64,000 bases of DNA from NCBI RefSeq assembly GCF_000005505.3, contig NC_016135.3:8464613-8528612 (forward strand). Reading direction: 5' to 3'. Source of the DNA: Brachypodium distachyon (lineage: Eukaryota > Streptophyta > Magnoliopsida > Poales > Poaceae). The position numbers were made by a program, and so were the translations under genes. The notes beneath the pieces are model-generated. The model saw only the letters and a list, made by a program, of their open reading frames with translations. It was not told the origin of the DNA and searched no databases. Below are positions 11,247 through 21,684 of the stretch, in pieces. Each line of letters opens with the position of its first letter. Position 1 is the stretch's first letter.

Positions 11247-12224
11247 TAATATGGACATGATCACCATGGATATGACCATTAGAACCCAAATTCTTGGAGT
11301 ATTCTATAACAATTATACTCAGGTGAATGCAATTAATAGATGTGATCAATATGTTATTTGCAAAGAGGCGGATCTACTATCTTGTATAATCTTATTATGT
11401 AGGCATCTAATTGAACTTTACAAGTTTAAAGTGAAGATGAGGTGCGATAGCATGCAGCGGGAGATGCAAGGGGAAGCCTATCAAGTGAGCTTGCTAGAGA
11501 AAGATATCACGAATTAAAGTTGAATCCGATTCGGGTCCAAGCTGTTAGGAGACACGAATTTGTTTTTATCACCCAGGCCGCATCCGGAGTCCAAATCAAG
11601 CAAACAAGTACTTGTTGGAAAGGTAATTACAACACCTTTCCAACGGATCTGGTCCCACAAGGAGATTCGATATGTGCGGACCGTGAAAGACAAAACAAGC
11701 TGACGGATCTGTTTTTCTATTTCCAAAAGAGTTGTAGTTTGTTAGGAAAGTTAGAGATAGAGTTGAATTTCGGCCTCCTTACTCTAGGTGGATGAAAATC
11801 TCTCTCCCTCCTCCTTTATATACCCCATGAGCCCTCCTATGGAGACTTGGGTTTTGATTAGTTAAAAGTTAGCCATCGCTACTACTTTGTGTAATCGCGT
11901 GTGTCGGTTAGACCACCTGTTTTACCGCTTTCGGAACTCCAACTTATTGTCTCGTTGAGACATTGGTTTGATATAGTATATTCGCAATTTCAGATTGCAT
12001 CCGCTATTTATCTTGTTCTTGCTTGTTCTTCGATTGTTTGCAGGAACAAAGACCTTCGTGGTCAGGTTGATCGTGCCCCTGCGTGATCAATAACCCTCTG
12101 GAGTTGGTGTATTGATTGCTAAGGTGCTGCATTCTAGGCCGTAGTCGGATCGTCAACGTCACCTCCTACCCAAATTGAGAGTTATCAATCTCATCAAAAG
12201 ATCGGGCCACCCCCACCCACATCA
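11247..12224 (+). repeat. noa-1 3' LTR (978 bp)
   Basis: It starts TAATATGGACATG (G-to-A in the first TG) after the polypurine tract and ends ACCCACATCA. TATA-like TTTATATACC lies at 11814-11823. The embedded ORF is shifted here by a small deletion near 11485. The final ~240 bp match the CR-1 LTR end. Confidence 0.8.
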
Positions 12225-12421
12225 TGACACGATGATGCAAATTAAAATTCAACAATGCACGTACTGAAAAGAAAAGATGCAAAGGCTCAAAATTGTTTGT
12301 AGGACAAAATCTAATCCTAATTTTTGTGGCTTTTTCGTGGATTGTAGGAATAAAAACAGATGCAAACTACTATAGGAAAAACAGTAAGATCTCACCGAGA
12401 AACCTGAAATCTGATACCACT
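12225..12421 (-). other. CR-1 leader start and primer-binding site
   Basis: On the minus strand TGGTATCAGATTTC begins two bases after the LTR end (12419-12406). This is the usual initiator-Met-tRNA primer site of plant LTR elements. The rest, to 12225, is AT-rich leader without a gene. Confidence 0.75.
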
Positions 12422-12751
12422 TGATAGGGTAAAGGTGGCCCGATCTTTCGGTGAGGAGATAGCTATCGATTTGGGTGGTGGTCCATGTTGGCGAGCCGAC
12501 TACAAACGTGCGAGATCTTGCGCCTTAGCGATCGCTACACCAACTTCTAAGGTTATTGACCACGCCGGAGCAAGATCAACCTAATCCCGAAGGATCAATT
12601 CCTGCAAGCCACCGAAGAACCAGCAAGGACAATAGATGCAATCAAGATATTGCGAATAAAGATGAAGCTTTATATATGTGGGATTCTGCAAGTGCGTACT
12701 ACAGGAGGTCGATTTGACTCTCGTGCCTATAGCGAAGATTAGCAGTGGCTA
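12422..12751 (-). repeat. CR-1 5' LTR remnant (330 bp)
   Basis: It is homologous to the first 328 bp of the LTR at 3020-3347, with identical blocks such as GAGGAGATAGCTATCGATTT. It stops at GTGGCTA where Tat-2 begins. The rest of this LTR is not in the window; the matching flank beyond Tat-2 was lost in a later deletion. Confidence 0.85.
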
Positions 12752-13589
12752 TGTCATACCAATGGCCCATGGGGTCCCACTGATACGGGACGCGTGGGTC
12801 GCCAGTGACGAAGCCCCGTCAGGAAGGCCTCTCGGGAAGCGATGAGTCCGGGAAGCCTGCCTCGAGGAGACGACCCTTAGTGAAGGTGAAGCTAAGGGCC
12901 GAGTACAAAATGCTTCCGAGAACCCCGGTCCCGGGAAGCCGAAGGAACGCCTCCCGGCAACTAGCAGGTGCGCTAGCCGGGAGGGTGCACCCCAGCAACC
13001 CGCGCTCGGGCATGCATGCGGGACCCGCATAACAGTGAAAACATGACATGACAGCGGGCGCAGTGAATTTAATGCACCAACAGGAGTCTTATCGGCAGGC
13101 CTAGTGTTGCTGAACAAGGCTAGGGCGACTACCCTGCGAACCGTTTTTCTACTGTGTACAATAGACAGGGCACTGCATGGAATCCAGCGCGGATCAACCA
13201 AAGTGTATTCTGTGTGGCTGTGACATGCGTCTAGGCAACGTGTCACACTGCATGCATTGGCACCTGTGGTATCTCCGTGTGTATAGAAGGAGGGCCAATG
13301 CCACTGGTCAAAGGGTTCCAGACCGAGTGATTAGAAGATAGAACAACGTTCACCTAAGTAGCCAACCCGGGAACTCCCCGGGTGATCTGTACGCACTCAA
13401 ACTTGTGGATACAACTCAAAACAGGACGTGGGGTATTACACCTCTGGGGGGCCCGAACCTGGGTAAAACTCTTGTGTCTACACTTCATGTCTATCGCCAC
13501 GCCGACGATCGCCGGAGCGATCACCTCGCCCTCCACAAAACCAAAAAGGGGTGCCCGACATCCCCGGTGCCGGAGACCGTGCTCCGATA
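12752..13589 (+). repeat. Tat-2 5' LTR (838 bp)
   Basis: It starts TGTCATACCAATGG and ends GCTCCGATA two bases before the primer site. The end base is altered from the CA seen in Tat-1 and Tat-3. A TATA-like TGTATAGAAGG is at 13279-13289. Over the first ~195 bp it differs from the 3' LTR at 27968 at about 16 places, mostly transitions. Confidence 0.85.
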
Positions 13590-13591
13590 TC

Positions 13592-13610
13592 TGGCGCGCC
13601 ATGTAGGGGG
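13592..13610 (+). other. Tat-2 primer-binding site
   Basis: TGGCGCGCCATGTAGGGGG, TC-spaced from the LTR, one base different from the Tat-1/Tat-3 form (CCAGGTA). Confidence 0.75.
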
Positions 13611-13697
13611 GCGGGCAGAAAGCTTCGGTTGACCGCCGGCGTCATTGTCGTCAACACCGGCTTCTTCGCCTACGACATCTTCAACGACTAGCTCGCC

Positions 13698-14391
13698 ATG
13701 CCGCCCAAGAAGGCAGATGAGTCCCGGGTGGGCTTGCGTGACACTCTCGCCATCTGCACTCAGTCCCATGACGCTGCGCACGCGTCACAAGCACAAGGGG
13801 ACCAAGGGTCCCCTCCACGGCAGCAGCAGCAGTCGCAGCTGCCGCCTCCACCTCCTTGGCCGTCGGCAGACAACCGGCCGAGGGGGCCTGCGGCTCCCAG
13901 TGCCGGAGCTCGCCGCGTGAGCGGCCACAATGCCGCACGCGCCAGCCCGCGAGTCCACTCGCGGGCCGAAGACGCGCAGCGGCAGCTGCGCCATGAGCAC
14001 AACGCGTCACGAGCGACGCCGACGGAGTCTCGCCCCACTCACCCGAGGGCACCGGGTGACAGGGCGGAGGGCAGCCGGTCGGTGAATCAGTAGCCTCCCG
14101 CCCAGACCCCGGCGGAAGCCATCATAGTCGCGCGTGTCATGGTGCGCTACGAGCCACCGCAAGGCACGCCGGCACATGAAGCATGGAGTGCGGAGCTAGA
14201 CGCGCTCCTTGCACTTGTCGCCCAGCAGCCGCAAGGCTAGGGCGCCCCGGCTGGTTTAGGCCGGGGGCAGAACCCGGGACGCGGATACGCGCCCCGCATC
14301 TCAGGACACGGAGAACACTCTCCCCCGGCGGGAGGGCAAGGAGGCGAGGATCCCGTAGGGTCCTCTCATTCGTCACCGACCGTTACACGGG
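13698..14391 (+). pseudogene. Tat-2 gag, N-terminal part
   Basis: The start is the ATG at 13698 (MPPKKADESRV). A Gln/Pro-rich leader and a region of repeated RGP/HSRAE-type charged residues follow. In-frame TAG codons at 14091 and 14238 and the inserted LTR at 14392 break it. The sequence TPAHEAWSAELDALLAL is shared with Tat-1 and Tat-3. The reading continues at 17466 beyond the solo LTR. Confidence 0.8.
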
Positions 14392-17300
14392 TGTAACATC
14401 CCAATTTTCAAAACCCTTCATATGCATTGCATATCATAAGCATCATGTCACCCTTGCATTTAACCACATTTGAAAACCCTAAAACTTGCCCAGAAAACCC
14501 TTTTGCAAAAATGTTTTTATTTGATTTTGGGCTTTGATCTTGCTTTTGAGTATATGCATTTTAACCCATGGGGGTATTGGTACAAAAAGGGATTTAATGC
14601 ATATATAAAGCTATCCCATAAGTTGACTTTTGAAACTATTTTGAAAAATAATTTATTTTGATAGCTTAAGGGCCCTAAAAGCCATTTTATAGGCAAATGT
14701 ATTTTTTAAATATTTTATTTTGAGGAAATTCTTGTTCCAAAAGTTAGATCATATGAAAATATGATTTTACAAATTTTGTTGCAATTTATTTGGAGTGATT
14801 TGGAGCTTCAAATCAATTTTGAGGTTCAAAAACAGAAAATAAATAAAAGAAAAGGAAAAACCGAAGAAAACCGGTCAAACCGGGCCGGACCGGCCTGCCC
14901 CGCCCGAACCGCCCGGTCGCTCTCGCTGATCGGTGGACCCCGCGCGTCATCTTCTCCAACTGCCTCCTCCGGAGTCCACACAGAACACGCCCCCGCGAAT
15001 TGCCCACGACGCCCACTCCGATTTCTCCGCGCACGGGCCATCATCTCCAAATCTCTGCGCGTCACCTCGAAGCCTCCGAACTCCTCTACCACTTCCCCCA
15101 AACCGCTCGCCCAATTTCGCTTCGATTAGAGATTAATTTCGTGCCGGAGTTGCTCTCTGCCGTCGCCGTTCTTCGCGTTTTGTCGCCGCTCCGGTGAGCT
15201 TCTCCCATCTCCGGCCACCTTCCCGTTCTCGCATCTCCCTAGCGCATCCGGTGACGCGAGTCGTTGCAATTTTGGTGAACCGCACCGTCCGCCGGCGAGC
15301 CGTGCCGCCTTCGTCTTCCGCGCCGGCCGCCCGCACGCCGCCTCCGCCCGTGCCGCCGCTCCGCCCCGCGCCGTTCGCGCCGGCCGCCGCGTCCGCGCCG
15401 CCTCCAGCGCCGCCCGCCGTTGCCGGCTCCGCACCTCCGGCCGGGAAACCCTAGCCTCGGGCCAATCAAATTCTGCCACGTGGCAGAGTTTTTTTTCGGC
15501 CGAATTAATATTGCACTTTTACAGAAAAGACGCTACAACTTCAAAGCATCATATCTTTCAAACCGTTTGTCCAAAGATTGTGTTCCGCACCTTTCTAGAA
15601 TCGTCACAACTTGTAGAATATTTTGGCACTGTCTAATTTCAATTTTGAATAACTTTACCAGAAGCAATTTACAGAATGCATGAATATGGTTTAAATTTCA
15701 AATGAATTGTTTCAAATTAGTTTTGAGCTTGTTAGCCTGCTGTAAAATTATTTAAGCTTGTCTCTGTCCATTAGGACCAGAAGAGAAATTATTTTGTGAA
15801 TAATAATGGCATGCGAGTTTAAATCTTGTTCTATGTTGCAAAAACCACACAATCTTTTAATTTAAACCCTATCCTTGTTTCATGCATATTAATTACCTCT
15901 TTGTTGTTGTATAATTCATCCAAATCATTTGAAAAACTTTTCAAAACAGAAACGAAATTTTTTACTTTAGAAGTAACCTTTGTGTGCATCATTCATGGCA
16001 CATGCATCATGGCATGATTTTTTGCATTGAATGTTGTGTTTATTGTGTGCGTGTTTCTTTTATTTTAGATTGTGTGGAGTGTTTTCCTACTTGTTGCGAA
16101 GAGTGCGAGAACTACCACAACCTTGGACAAGGCAAGTTCATTTTGATTATTCTCCAAAATATTTTTACTATGCACTAGCTGTTTTATTAGATGCATTAGG
16201 AATATTACTCGTACTTCTATGCTAGCTATAATTCCCAGGTAGTCTAGTTTACCCTCGCCATTTCCTTGCTACCAAACTGCCATCGATTGTAGTTGAATTC
16301 TAGACTATGGTAGTATCATGGGGGAAATAACTACATTATGATATGGTTATGCCTTTGGCGATATGAAATGTTTTGTTAGATGTAAGGCAAAACAATTAAT
16401 TCAATGAACCGTCCTGGGTGGGCTGCTTTGAATATTTTGAGGATTAGCGGCGTCAGGTCCATTTCTATGGGTCCCTTTGAGTCGAGTTCCTGTGGATTCA
16501 GGAATGGATCGTCCATGGACGTCTCTCCCGTGGATTCGGGGAGCGCCTACGTTGCAAATGTGGAATGCCACCTGGGGTAACCGAGACTGGACTAGTTTCC
16601 TATTTAGAAGCTTCTAGTACAACCACAATGCTATATGGGCTCTGGCGAGACAAGAGTAATTTGTATGAACCTAGACCCGAGGAATTGTACTGAGGTAGCC
16701 GTGTAGGGGGAGCGTGATTCTCTCATGGTTTAGGGAATTACCTCTGAAAATCTCGTAATCGATGCCGTTGCTACTCTACCCTGAGGACAGCAAGGGATTA
16801 ACACGTCGGTTTCTTGTGGGGAATGTGTACAAACTCTCAAGAGCGTCAAAACTAAGTACTTAGCCGTGTCCCCGGCAACGGACAATTTGAGCAACTAGAT
16901 GTGGAGCTGTAAGGAAAGTCTCACTCATTCAAATTTCTTAAATAAAATGAATGGTTGAACAGGGTAGGAGCACTTGATGAATCCACTTCAATGTGCTCTA
17001 GGTTAATAGGAGCATGGGTGTGTCTACCCCGTGTCCAATAGTGATAAAATTATATTTAATTAAAAGTTAGGATTCAATAACTAAACTTTTATGCAAATAG
17101 CCTTGAACTCCACTTTGCCACATTATGCATATACTTGGTCGGCTCTGATATAACTCGTAGTGAATCTTGCCAATACATTCAATGTATTGACCCTAGTGGC
17201 TGCATCGTTTAATGATGCAGGAAGCTCCGACGACGAGTAAGATGTACGTTCTGCTTGTTTCCGCTGCTAAACAGTTGTTTTATTTCCAGCTAACCCGTGA

Positions 17301-17465
17301 GGTTATGCAAGTTGTAAATACCTTTTAAATTCTGGATGATTCGTTGTAATATTGAGACTTTTGTTCTATCATATTACATCTTGAAACTGTGTGTGCTAGT
17401 GAGTCGATCCAGGGACTAGCACTAAAGCACAGAGATCGAACCCGTGTACAGGGGCGGTCGCTTCA
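14392..17465 (+). repeat. S1: Tekay-type solo LTR in Tat-2 gag (3074 bp)
   Basis: It starts TGTAACATCCC and ends GGTCGCTTCA, the same ends as the 3' LTR of Tek-P (58968-62236), which it resembles over its length. Flanks ACGGG (14387-14391) and ACAGG (17466-17470) are a target duplication with one mismatch. The middle contains a GC-rich block (14870-15460) that gives spurious Pro/Arg-rich ORFs. No internal region is present, so this is a solo LTR left by LTR-LTR recombination. Confidence 0.85.
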
Positions 17466-18546
17466 ACAGGGTGACGCGCGAGGCGCCCTGAACGCCCGCC
17501 AGCAGGAAGACCTCCGCCAACGCTTGGAGCGCCGGCGTCGGCATGAAGCAGAACGCCCGCGCCCAGAGGAGCAGGAAGATGCTCCCATGGGCGCCGAGGA
17601 CGGCTGCGTCATGTTCAGTCGCGAGCTGGGCCAGGTGACGTGGCCCCGCAAGTTCCGAGCGCTGACGCTCGGGACATACGACGGGACCGTGAATCCCAAG
17701 GATTTTCTCTTGACCTACACGTCGGGCATGCACGCCATTGGCGCCGACGACAAGGTCAGGGCCAACTGGTTCCCGATGGTCCTCAAAGGATCAGCGAGGA
17801 CTTGGTTGCTCAACCTGCCCGCTGGGTCCATAGCCTCCTGGGCTCACCTGCGCGAGCAGTTTGTGAACGCCTTCCAGGGTGGCTACAAGCGCCCGGGAAC
17901 CATGGCGGAGCTGCACACGGTCGTGCAGAAACCGAGGGAGACGTTGCGAGACTTCACCAACAGATTCTCCAACCTCTCCTACTACATCCCTGAGGCGGAA
18001 GCAGTCGCCATCATCAACACGTAAGCCATCAACGTCTGAGACCCGAAGATGCGTGAGAAGCTCAACAAGCACCGGATCCGGACCACAAGGGATCTCTATG
18101 CTCTCGTGCACAAGTGCGCGATGGCCGAGGAAGGGCGCTTGGCGCCCGAGCTTGCCGCCAAAGCAGTGGCAAACCCACCAGAGGGCTCTGGGAAGAAGAG
18201 CTCCCGGAAACGCGGCGGGAAGCAAGTGCTTGCCGCGGAGCCGGGGGCTCCCCAGAGGCTCGCCAAGAAGGCGGCGTCGGCAGGAGCATCGAGCAGCAAG
18301 CCGGCAGCGGCCGCGCGCTGCTCCGTCCACACCAACGCCACCCACGACGTGCAAGACTGCCGCACTCTCCACACCATCAATGAGAAGCGCGAGCAGCGCC
18401 ACGAGGAGCGCCGCGCTGCCGGGACTTGCTTCAACTGCGGGGACATCGGGCACCTCTCCCAGGAATGCCCAAACAATCCTCGTGGCGGAGCAGGGCGGGG
18501 CGCAGCCGGCGCCGACAAAGGAGAATCCGCGGGGGGTCGCGGTTAG
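17466..18546 (+). pseudogene. Tat-2 gag, capsid and zinc knuckle
   Basis: The frame resumes with GDARGALNARQQEDLRQ, then capsid (VTWPRKFRALTLGTYDG, FLLTYTSGMHAIGADDK, SARTWLLNLPAGSI, EQFVNAFQGGYKRPG, LRDFTNRFSNLSYYIPEAE), stops at 18022 and 18037, and then DPKMREKLNKHRIRTTRDLY. A CCHC zinc knuckle, CFNCGDIGHLSQEC, is at 18427-18468. The frame ends at a TAG at 18544. Gag assembles the particle and binds RNA. Apart from the two stops the frame is long and open, so decay is moderate. Confidence 0.85.
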
Positions 18547-19512
18547 GCCCGCGGCGGCAAGGACCGGCCTCCCCGGGGACGCGACAAGCCTCGCGTTGAG
18601 CAGCACGAGGATGTCTTTAGCGACGCCGACGAGCTTGGCTTCCAGGAGCCTCGCGACGTCGCCTGCATCCACGGGGGAGCGTATGCTCTCACGTCTCACG
18701 CCGCCGTGAAGCGGCTTACGTGTGAGGTCTGCGCCCTCCTCCCCAGCATGGAGGCGCAACAGCTATTGAGGTGGTTAGACGTGCCGATCACCTTCAACTC
18801 GGACGATCACCCGATCCGTCCCTTGGGTTCAGGGGTGCTCCCCCTCGTAGTGCCGCCGATCATAAATAACGTGACGGTGACCAAGGTACTGGTGGACTGT
18901 GGGGCAAGCCTCAACCTGCTGTCCGCCAAGCTGGTGGCAAAGCTTCAACTGCCCCAGGAGCAGATAAAGCCCACCGACCCGTTCCGGGGGATCAGCCCCG
19001 GTGTGGTGCAGCCCATGGGGCGAATCACGCTCCCGGTGACCTTCGGTTCCCGGGAAGCGTTCCGGACTGAGCACATCATTTTCGATGTGGCTCACACCCC
19101 GTTGCCATACAACGGGATCATTGGTCGGCCAGCGCTAATCAAGTTCATGGCGGCAACCCATTGCGCCTACGGCGTGATGAAGATGCCGTCAACATACGGC
19201 GTTCTCTCCATCAAGTGCGACTTGAAGGACACTGCTTGGTGCGTGGGCGAGGTCGTGAAGACCTCCGCAATGGCGGATCCCGGTGGCTATGATGTTGCCG
19301 GGAACGAGGATCCACTTGCGGGTGAACAACCCGCACAAAAGAAGGCGCGAGGCATTCCCGGGCAGGATGTCGGGGGCAGCTCCAGCTCCAGCCCGAGCAT
19401 GAGCAAGGGCACGAAGCTGAAGGAGGAGGGCACCATGGTCAAGAAGGTGCCCCTGCATGCCGGCAACGAGCCACGCACCGTCTCCATCGGTGCGAGCCTT
19501 GGCGACAAATAG
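18547..19512 (+). pseudogene. Tat-2 aspartic protease region
   Basis: The frame includes a conserved region before protease (DVACIHGGAYALTSHAAVKRLT), then the retropepsin site VTKVLVDCGASLNLLSAKL at about 18871-18930. The catalytic triad reads D-C-G here and D-N-G in Tat-3, where other elements have DTG or DGG. PLPYNGIIGRPALIKF lies at about 19099-19146. After the fold comes a charged linker and a TAG at 19510. Protease would cut Gag-Pol. The unusual middle residue could be natural for this lineage or a lesion. Confidence 0.8.
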
Positions 19513-20459
19513 GAAAGCGCCCTCATCGCCTTCCTCCGGGAGAACTATGACGTGTTCGCTTGGGAGCCGTCAGATCTTCCCGGAGTCCCTAGGGAGGTGA
19601 TCGAGCATCGGCTGGCGGTGCGGCCAGATGCGCGGCCCGTCAAGCAGAAGGTTCGCTGGCAAGCACAAGAACGCAAGGACTTCATCCTGCAGGAAGTGGA
19701 GAAGCTCAAGAACGCCGGGCGATCAGGGAAGTGTTGTACCCCACTTGGTTAGCAAACCCTATTGTAGTCCCTAAAGCTGAAAATAAATTGCGCATGTGTG
19801 TAGATTTTACTGATCTTAACCGTGCATGTCCAAAGGACCCCTTCACGGTACCCCGAATCGATCAAATAGTAGATTCTACAGCGGGTTGTGAGTCTTTGTG
19901 CTTTTCAGATGCCTTCTCTGGCTACCATCAGATCAAGATGGCAGTCGAAGACGAGGAGAAAACAACATTTATCACCCCGGTTGGCTGCTACTATTACACG
20001 TGCATGCCTTTCGGGTTGAAGAACGCGGGCTCGACATTTCAGCGCGCCCTGCGCGATTGTCTGGGGCCCCAGCTAGGCCGGAACATCAAGGCCTACATGG
20101 ACGATATCGTCCTCAAGTCGCGGCGTAGGGACTCACTCATCGGCGACCTGCAAGAGACGTTCGACAATCTCCGCAGGATCAAGCTCAAGCTTCACCCCGA
20201 GAAGTGCACGTTCGGTGTGGACTCGGGGCACTTGCTGGGCTTCTTGGTCTCTCATAGGGGAATCGAAGCCAACCCACAGAAGATCGAAGCGATCGAAAAG
20301 ATGGAGGCAGCCCGCAAGGTTAGAGACGTCCATCACCTCAACGGGTGTGTTGCGGTGCTCGGGCGTTTCATCTCAAGGCTGGGCGAGCGAGCCCTGCCTT
20401 TCTTCAAGGTGATGAAGAAGAAGGGTCCAATCAATTAGACTCCCGAGGCGGAGGCGGCG
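19513..20459 (+). pseudogene. Tat-2 reverse transcriptase
   Basis: The frame begins ALIAFLRENYDVFAWEPSDLPG and DARPVKQKVRW, breaks by a frameshift near 19725, and continues LYPTWLANPIVVPK, LRMCVDFTDLNRACPKD, FSGYHQIKMA, CMPFGLKNAGSTFQRAL and the catalytic YMDDIVLKS at 20095-20121, then LLGFLVSHRGIEANPQKIEAI. A TAG at 20436 ends the frame. The VDFTDLNRACPKD block is characteristic of Tat/Athila-type RT. It copies genomic RNA into cDNA inside the particle. Confidence 0.87.
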
Positions 20460-20990
20460 TTCTAGGACTTGAAGAGGTACCTGAGGTCGCCGCCAGTCCT
20501 CATCGCCCCCAAACTAGGCGAGCCGTTGCTGCTGTACCTAGCAGCGACGGACCAGGTAGTGAGCTCTGTGCTCTGCCGAGAGGGAAGAGAAAGTCCCGAG
20601 GGCTGGGACGGAAGGCCCGGGGGATCCCGGCGAGCCGAAGGAACCCTCGGCTACCTCCTCTGCCCCTGGGTCCGAGGGATAGCCCACGCAGGCTGCCTCC
20701 CGCAAGCGGCTAGTGCAGCATCCTGTGTACTTCGTTTGCATGGTGCAACGTGATGCCCGGGTACGGTACCCGCAGGTCCAAAAGCTTCTGCTTGGGATCC
20801 TGCTCGCTTCAAGGAAGCTGCGCCATTACTTTCAGGCGCACAGCATCACGGTGGTGTCGGGGTTCTGCCTAGAGAGGGCCCTCACCAACCGTGAAGCCAC
20901 CGGCTGGGTGGCTGAGTGGAGGATGGAGCTTGCGGAGTTCGGGCTGCGTTTCGCCAACACCAAGAGCATCAAGAGCACCGCTCTTGCTGA
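20460..20990 (+). pseudogene. Tat-2 first RNase H, degenerate
   Basis: Residues run PPVLIAPKLGEPLLLYLAATDQVVSSVL, then after a frameshift VQKLLLGILLASRKLRHYFQAHSI and LADFVAEWT. This is the position of the ordinary RNase H after RT. Where the first catalytic Asp is expected the sequence reads YLAATD, so the site looks lost, as is usual for Tat elements that have a second RNase H. A stop lies at 20463 and a frameshift in 20600-20700. Confidence 0.7.
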
Positions 20991-21684
20991 CTTCGTCGCA
21001 GAGTGGACGTCAGCAGGCGTAGAGGAAGAAGAGTTGGAAGCGAGCCTTCCCGACACATTGGACGAAGGGTACTGGGTCATGTACTTCGATGGCGCCTTCT
21101 GCTTGCAGGGCGCCGGTGCCGGCGTGCTGATCGAGTCGCCCACTGGAGACCAACTGAAGTTCGTAATACAGCTGGACTTTGCCAACTCCACCAACAACAC
21201 AGCAGAGTACGAGGGACTGCTTGCCTGCCTGTGTGCGGCGATCGCCCTCGACATCAAGCGCCTGATTGTTTGCGGGGACTCCCAACTCGTGGTCAACCAG
21301 TTGAATAAGGACTACGACTGCCCCCAGATGGCAGCGTATGTGGAGGAAGTGCGAAAATTGGAGTCCAAGTTCAAAGGACTTCGATTTGAGCACATAAAGC
21401 GCAAGGACAACTTTGTTGCGGATGAACTGTCCAAATGGGCAGCGGAACGCGGCAAGGTACCTCCTGGGGTGTTCGTGCAGAGGCAGCCAAAGCCCTCTGT
21501 CGACCCCAAGACAGTTGCCGGGGAAGCCCTCCAGCAACTCAGGTTGACCCTACAGCTGCAGGGGGCTATGCCGCCAAGTTGGTGGCATATACTAGCCGGG
21601 AGCCACCACCCTGGGAGACAGGTATTATTCGCTACCTCAGGGACAGAACCCTCCCGGAGGATGACGTTGCCGCGGAGCGAGTAG
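20991..21684 (+). pseudogene. Tat-2 second (archaeal-type) RNase H
   Basis: The frame 20713-21684 carries a second RNase H after the degenerate first one. YFDGAFCLQGAGAGVLI gives the first Asp (about 21087), NNTAEYEGLLA the Glu (about 21205), CGDSQLVVNQL the second Asp (about 21280) and DNFVADELSKWA the last Asp (about 21422). All four catalytic acids are present. The plant Tat lineage is known to have gained such a domain. It would cleave the RNA strand during reverse transcription. The frame breaks near 21570 before integrase. Confidence 0.85.

Larger units (their letters stand above)
9358..12224 (+). mobile_element. noa-1: non-autonomous LTR element related to CR-1
   Basis: Left LTR (truncated) 9358-9928, internal region about 9930-11246, right LTR 11247-12224, plus orientation. 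Flanks CGACA (9353-9357) and TGACA (12225-12229) form a target duplication with one mismatch. The internal region codes for remnants of gag and a protease-like segment, and has no RT, RNase H or integrase. The last ~240 bp of its LTR are homologous to the CR-1 LTR end, so CR-1-type enzymes probably mobilised it. This parallels the non-autonomous noaCRR elements of rice. Confidence 0.82.
3020..12751 (-). mobile_element. CR-1: CRM-type chromovirus, Ty3/Gypsy
   Basis: The minus-strand element has its 3' LTR at 3020-3870, pol and gag at 3729-8564, a leader at 8565-9357 plus 12225-12409, a Met-tRNA-type primer site at 12410-12419 and a truncated 5' LTR at 12422-12751. Noa-1 interrupts the leader and Tat-2 interrupts the 5' LTR. 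Support for the CRM lineage is the IIDGGS protease, the integrase style ([19 protein letters not shown]), the lack of a classical chromodomain, and coding sequence that crosses the polypurine tract into the 3' LTR. Frameshifts and stops make it inactive. Reina-type chromoviruses are the nearest alternative. Confidence 0.82.

Noticed and set aside
12422..13589. CR-1 LTR and Tat-2 LTR as one long LTR
   Set aside because: The left part aligns with 3020-3347 and ends exactly where TGTCATACC starts, which matches 27968; these are two elements.
17791..18759. 322-codon minus-strand open frame
   Set aside because: Antisense shadow of Tat-2 gag; low complexity and no counterpart in Tat-3.
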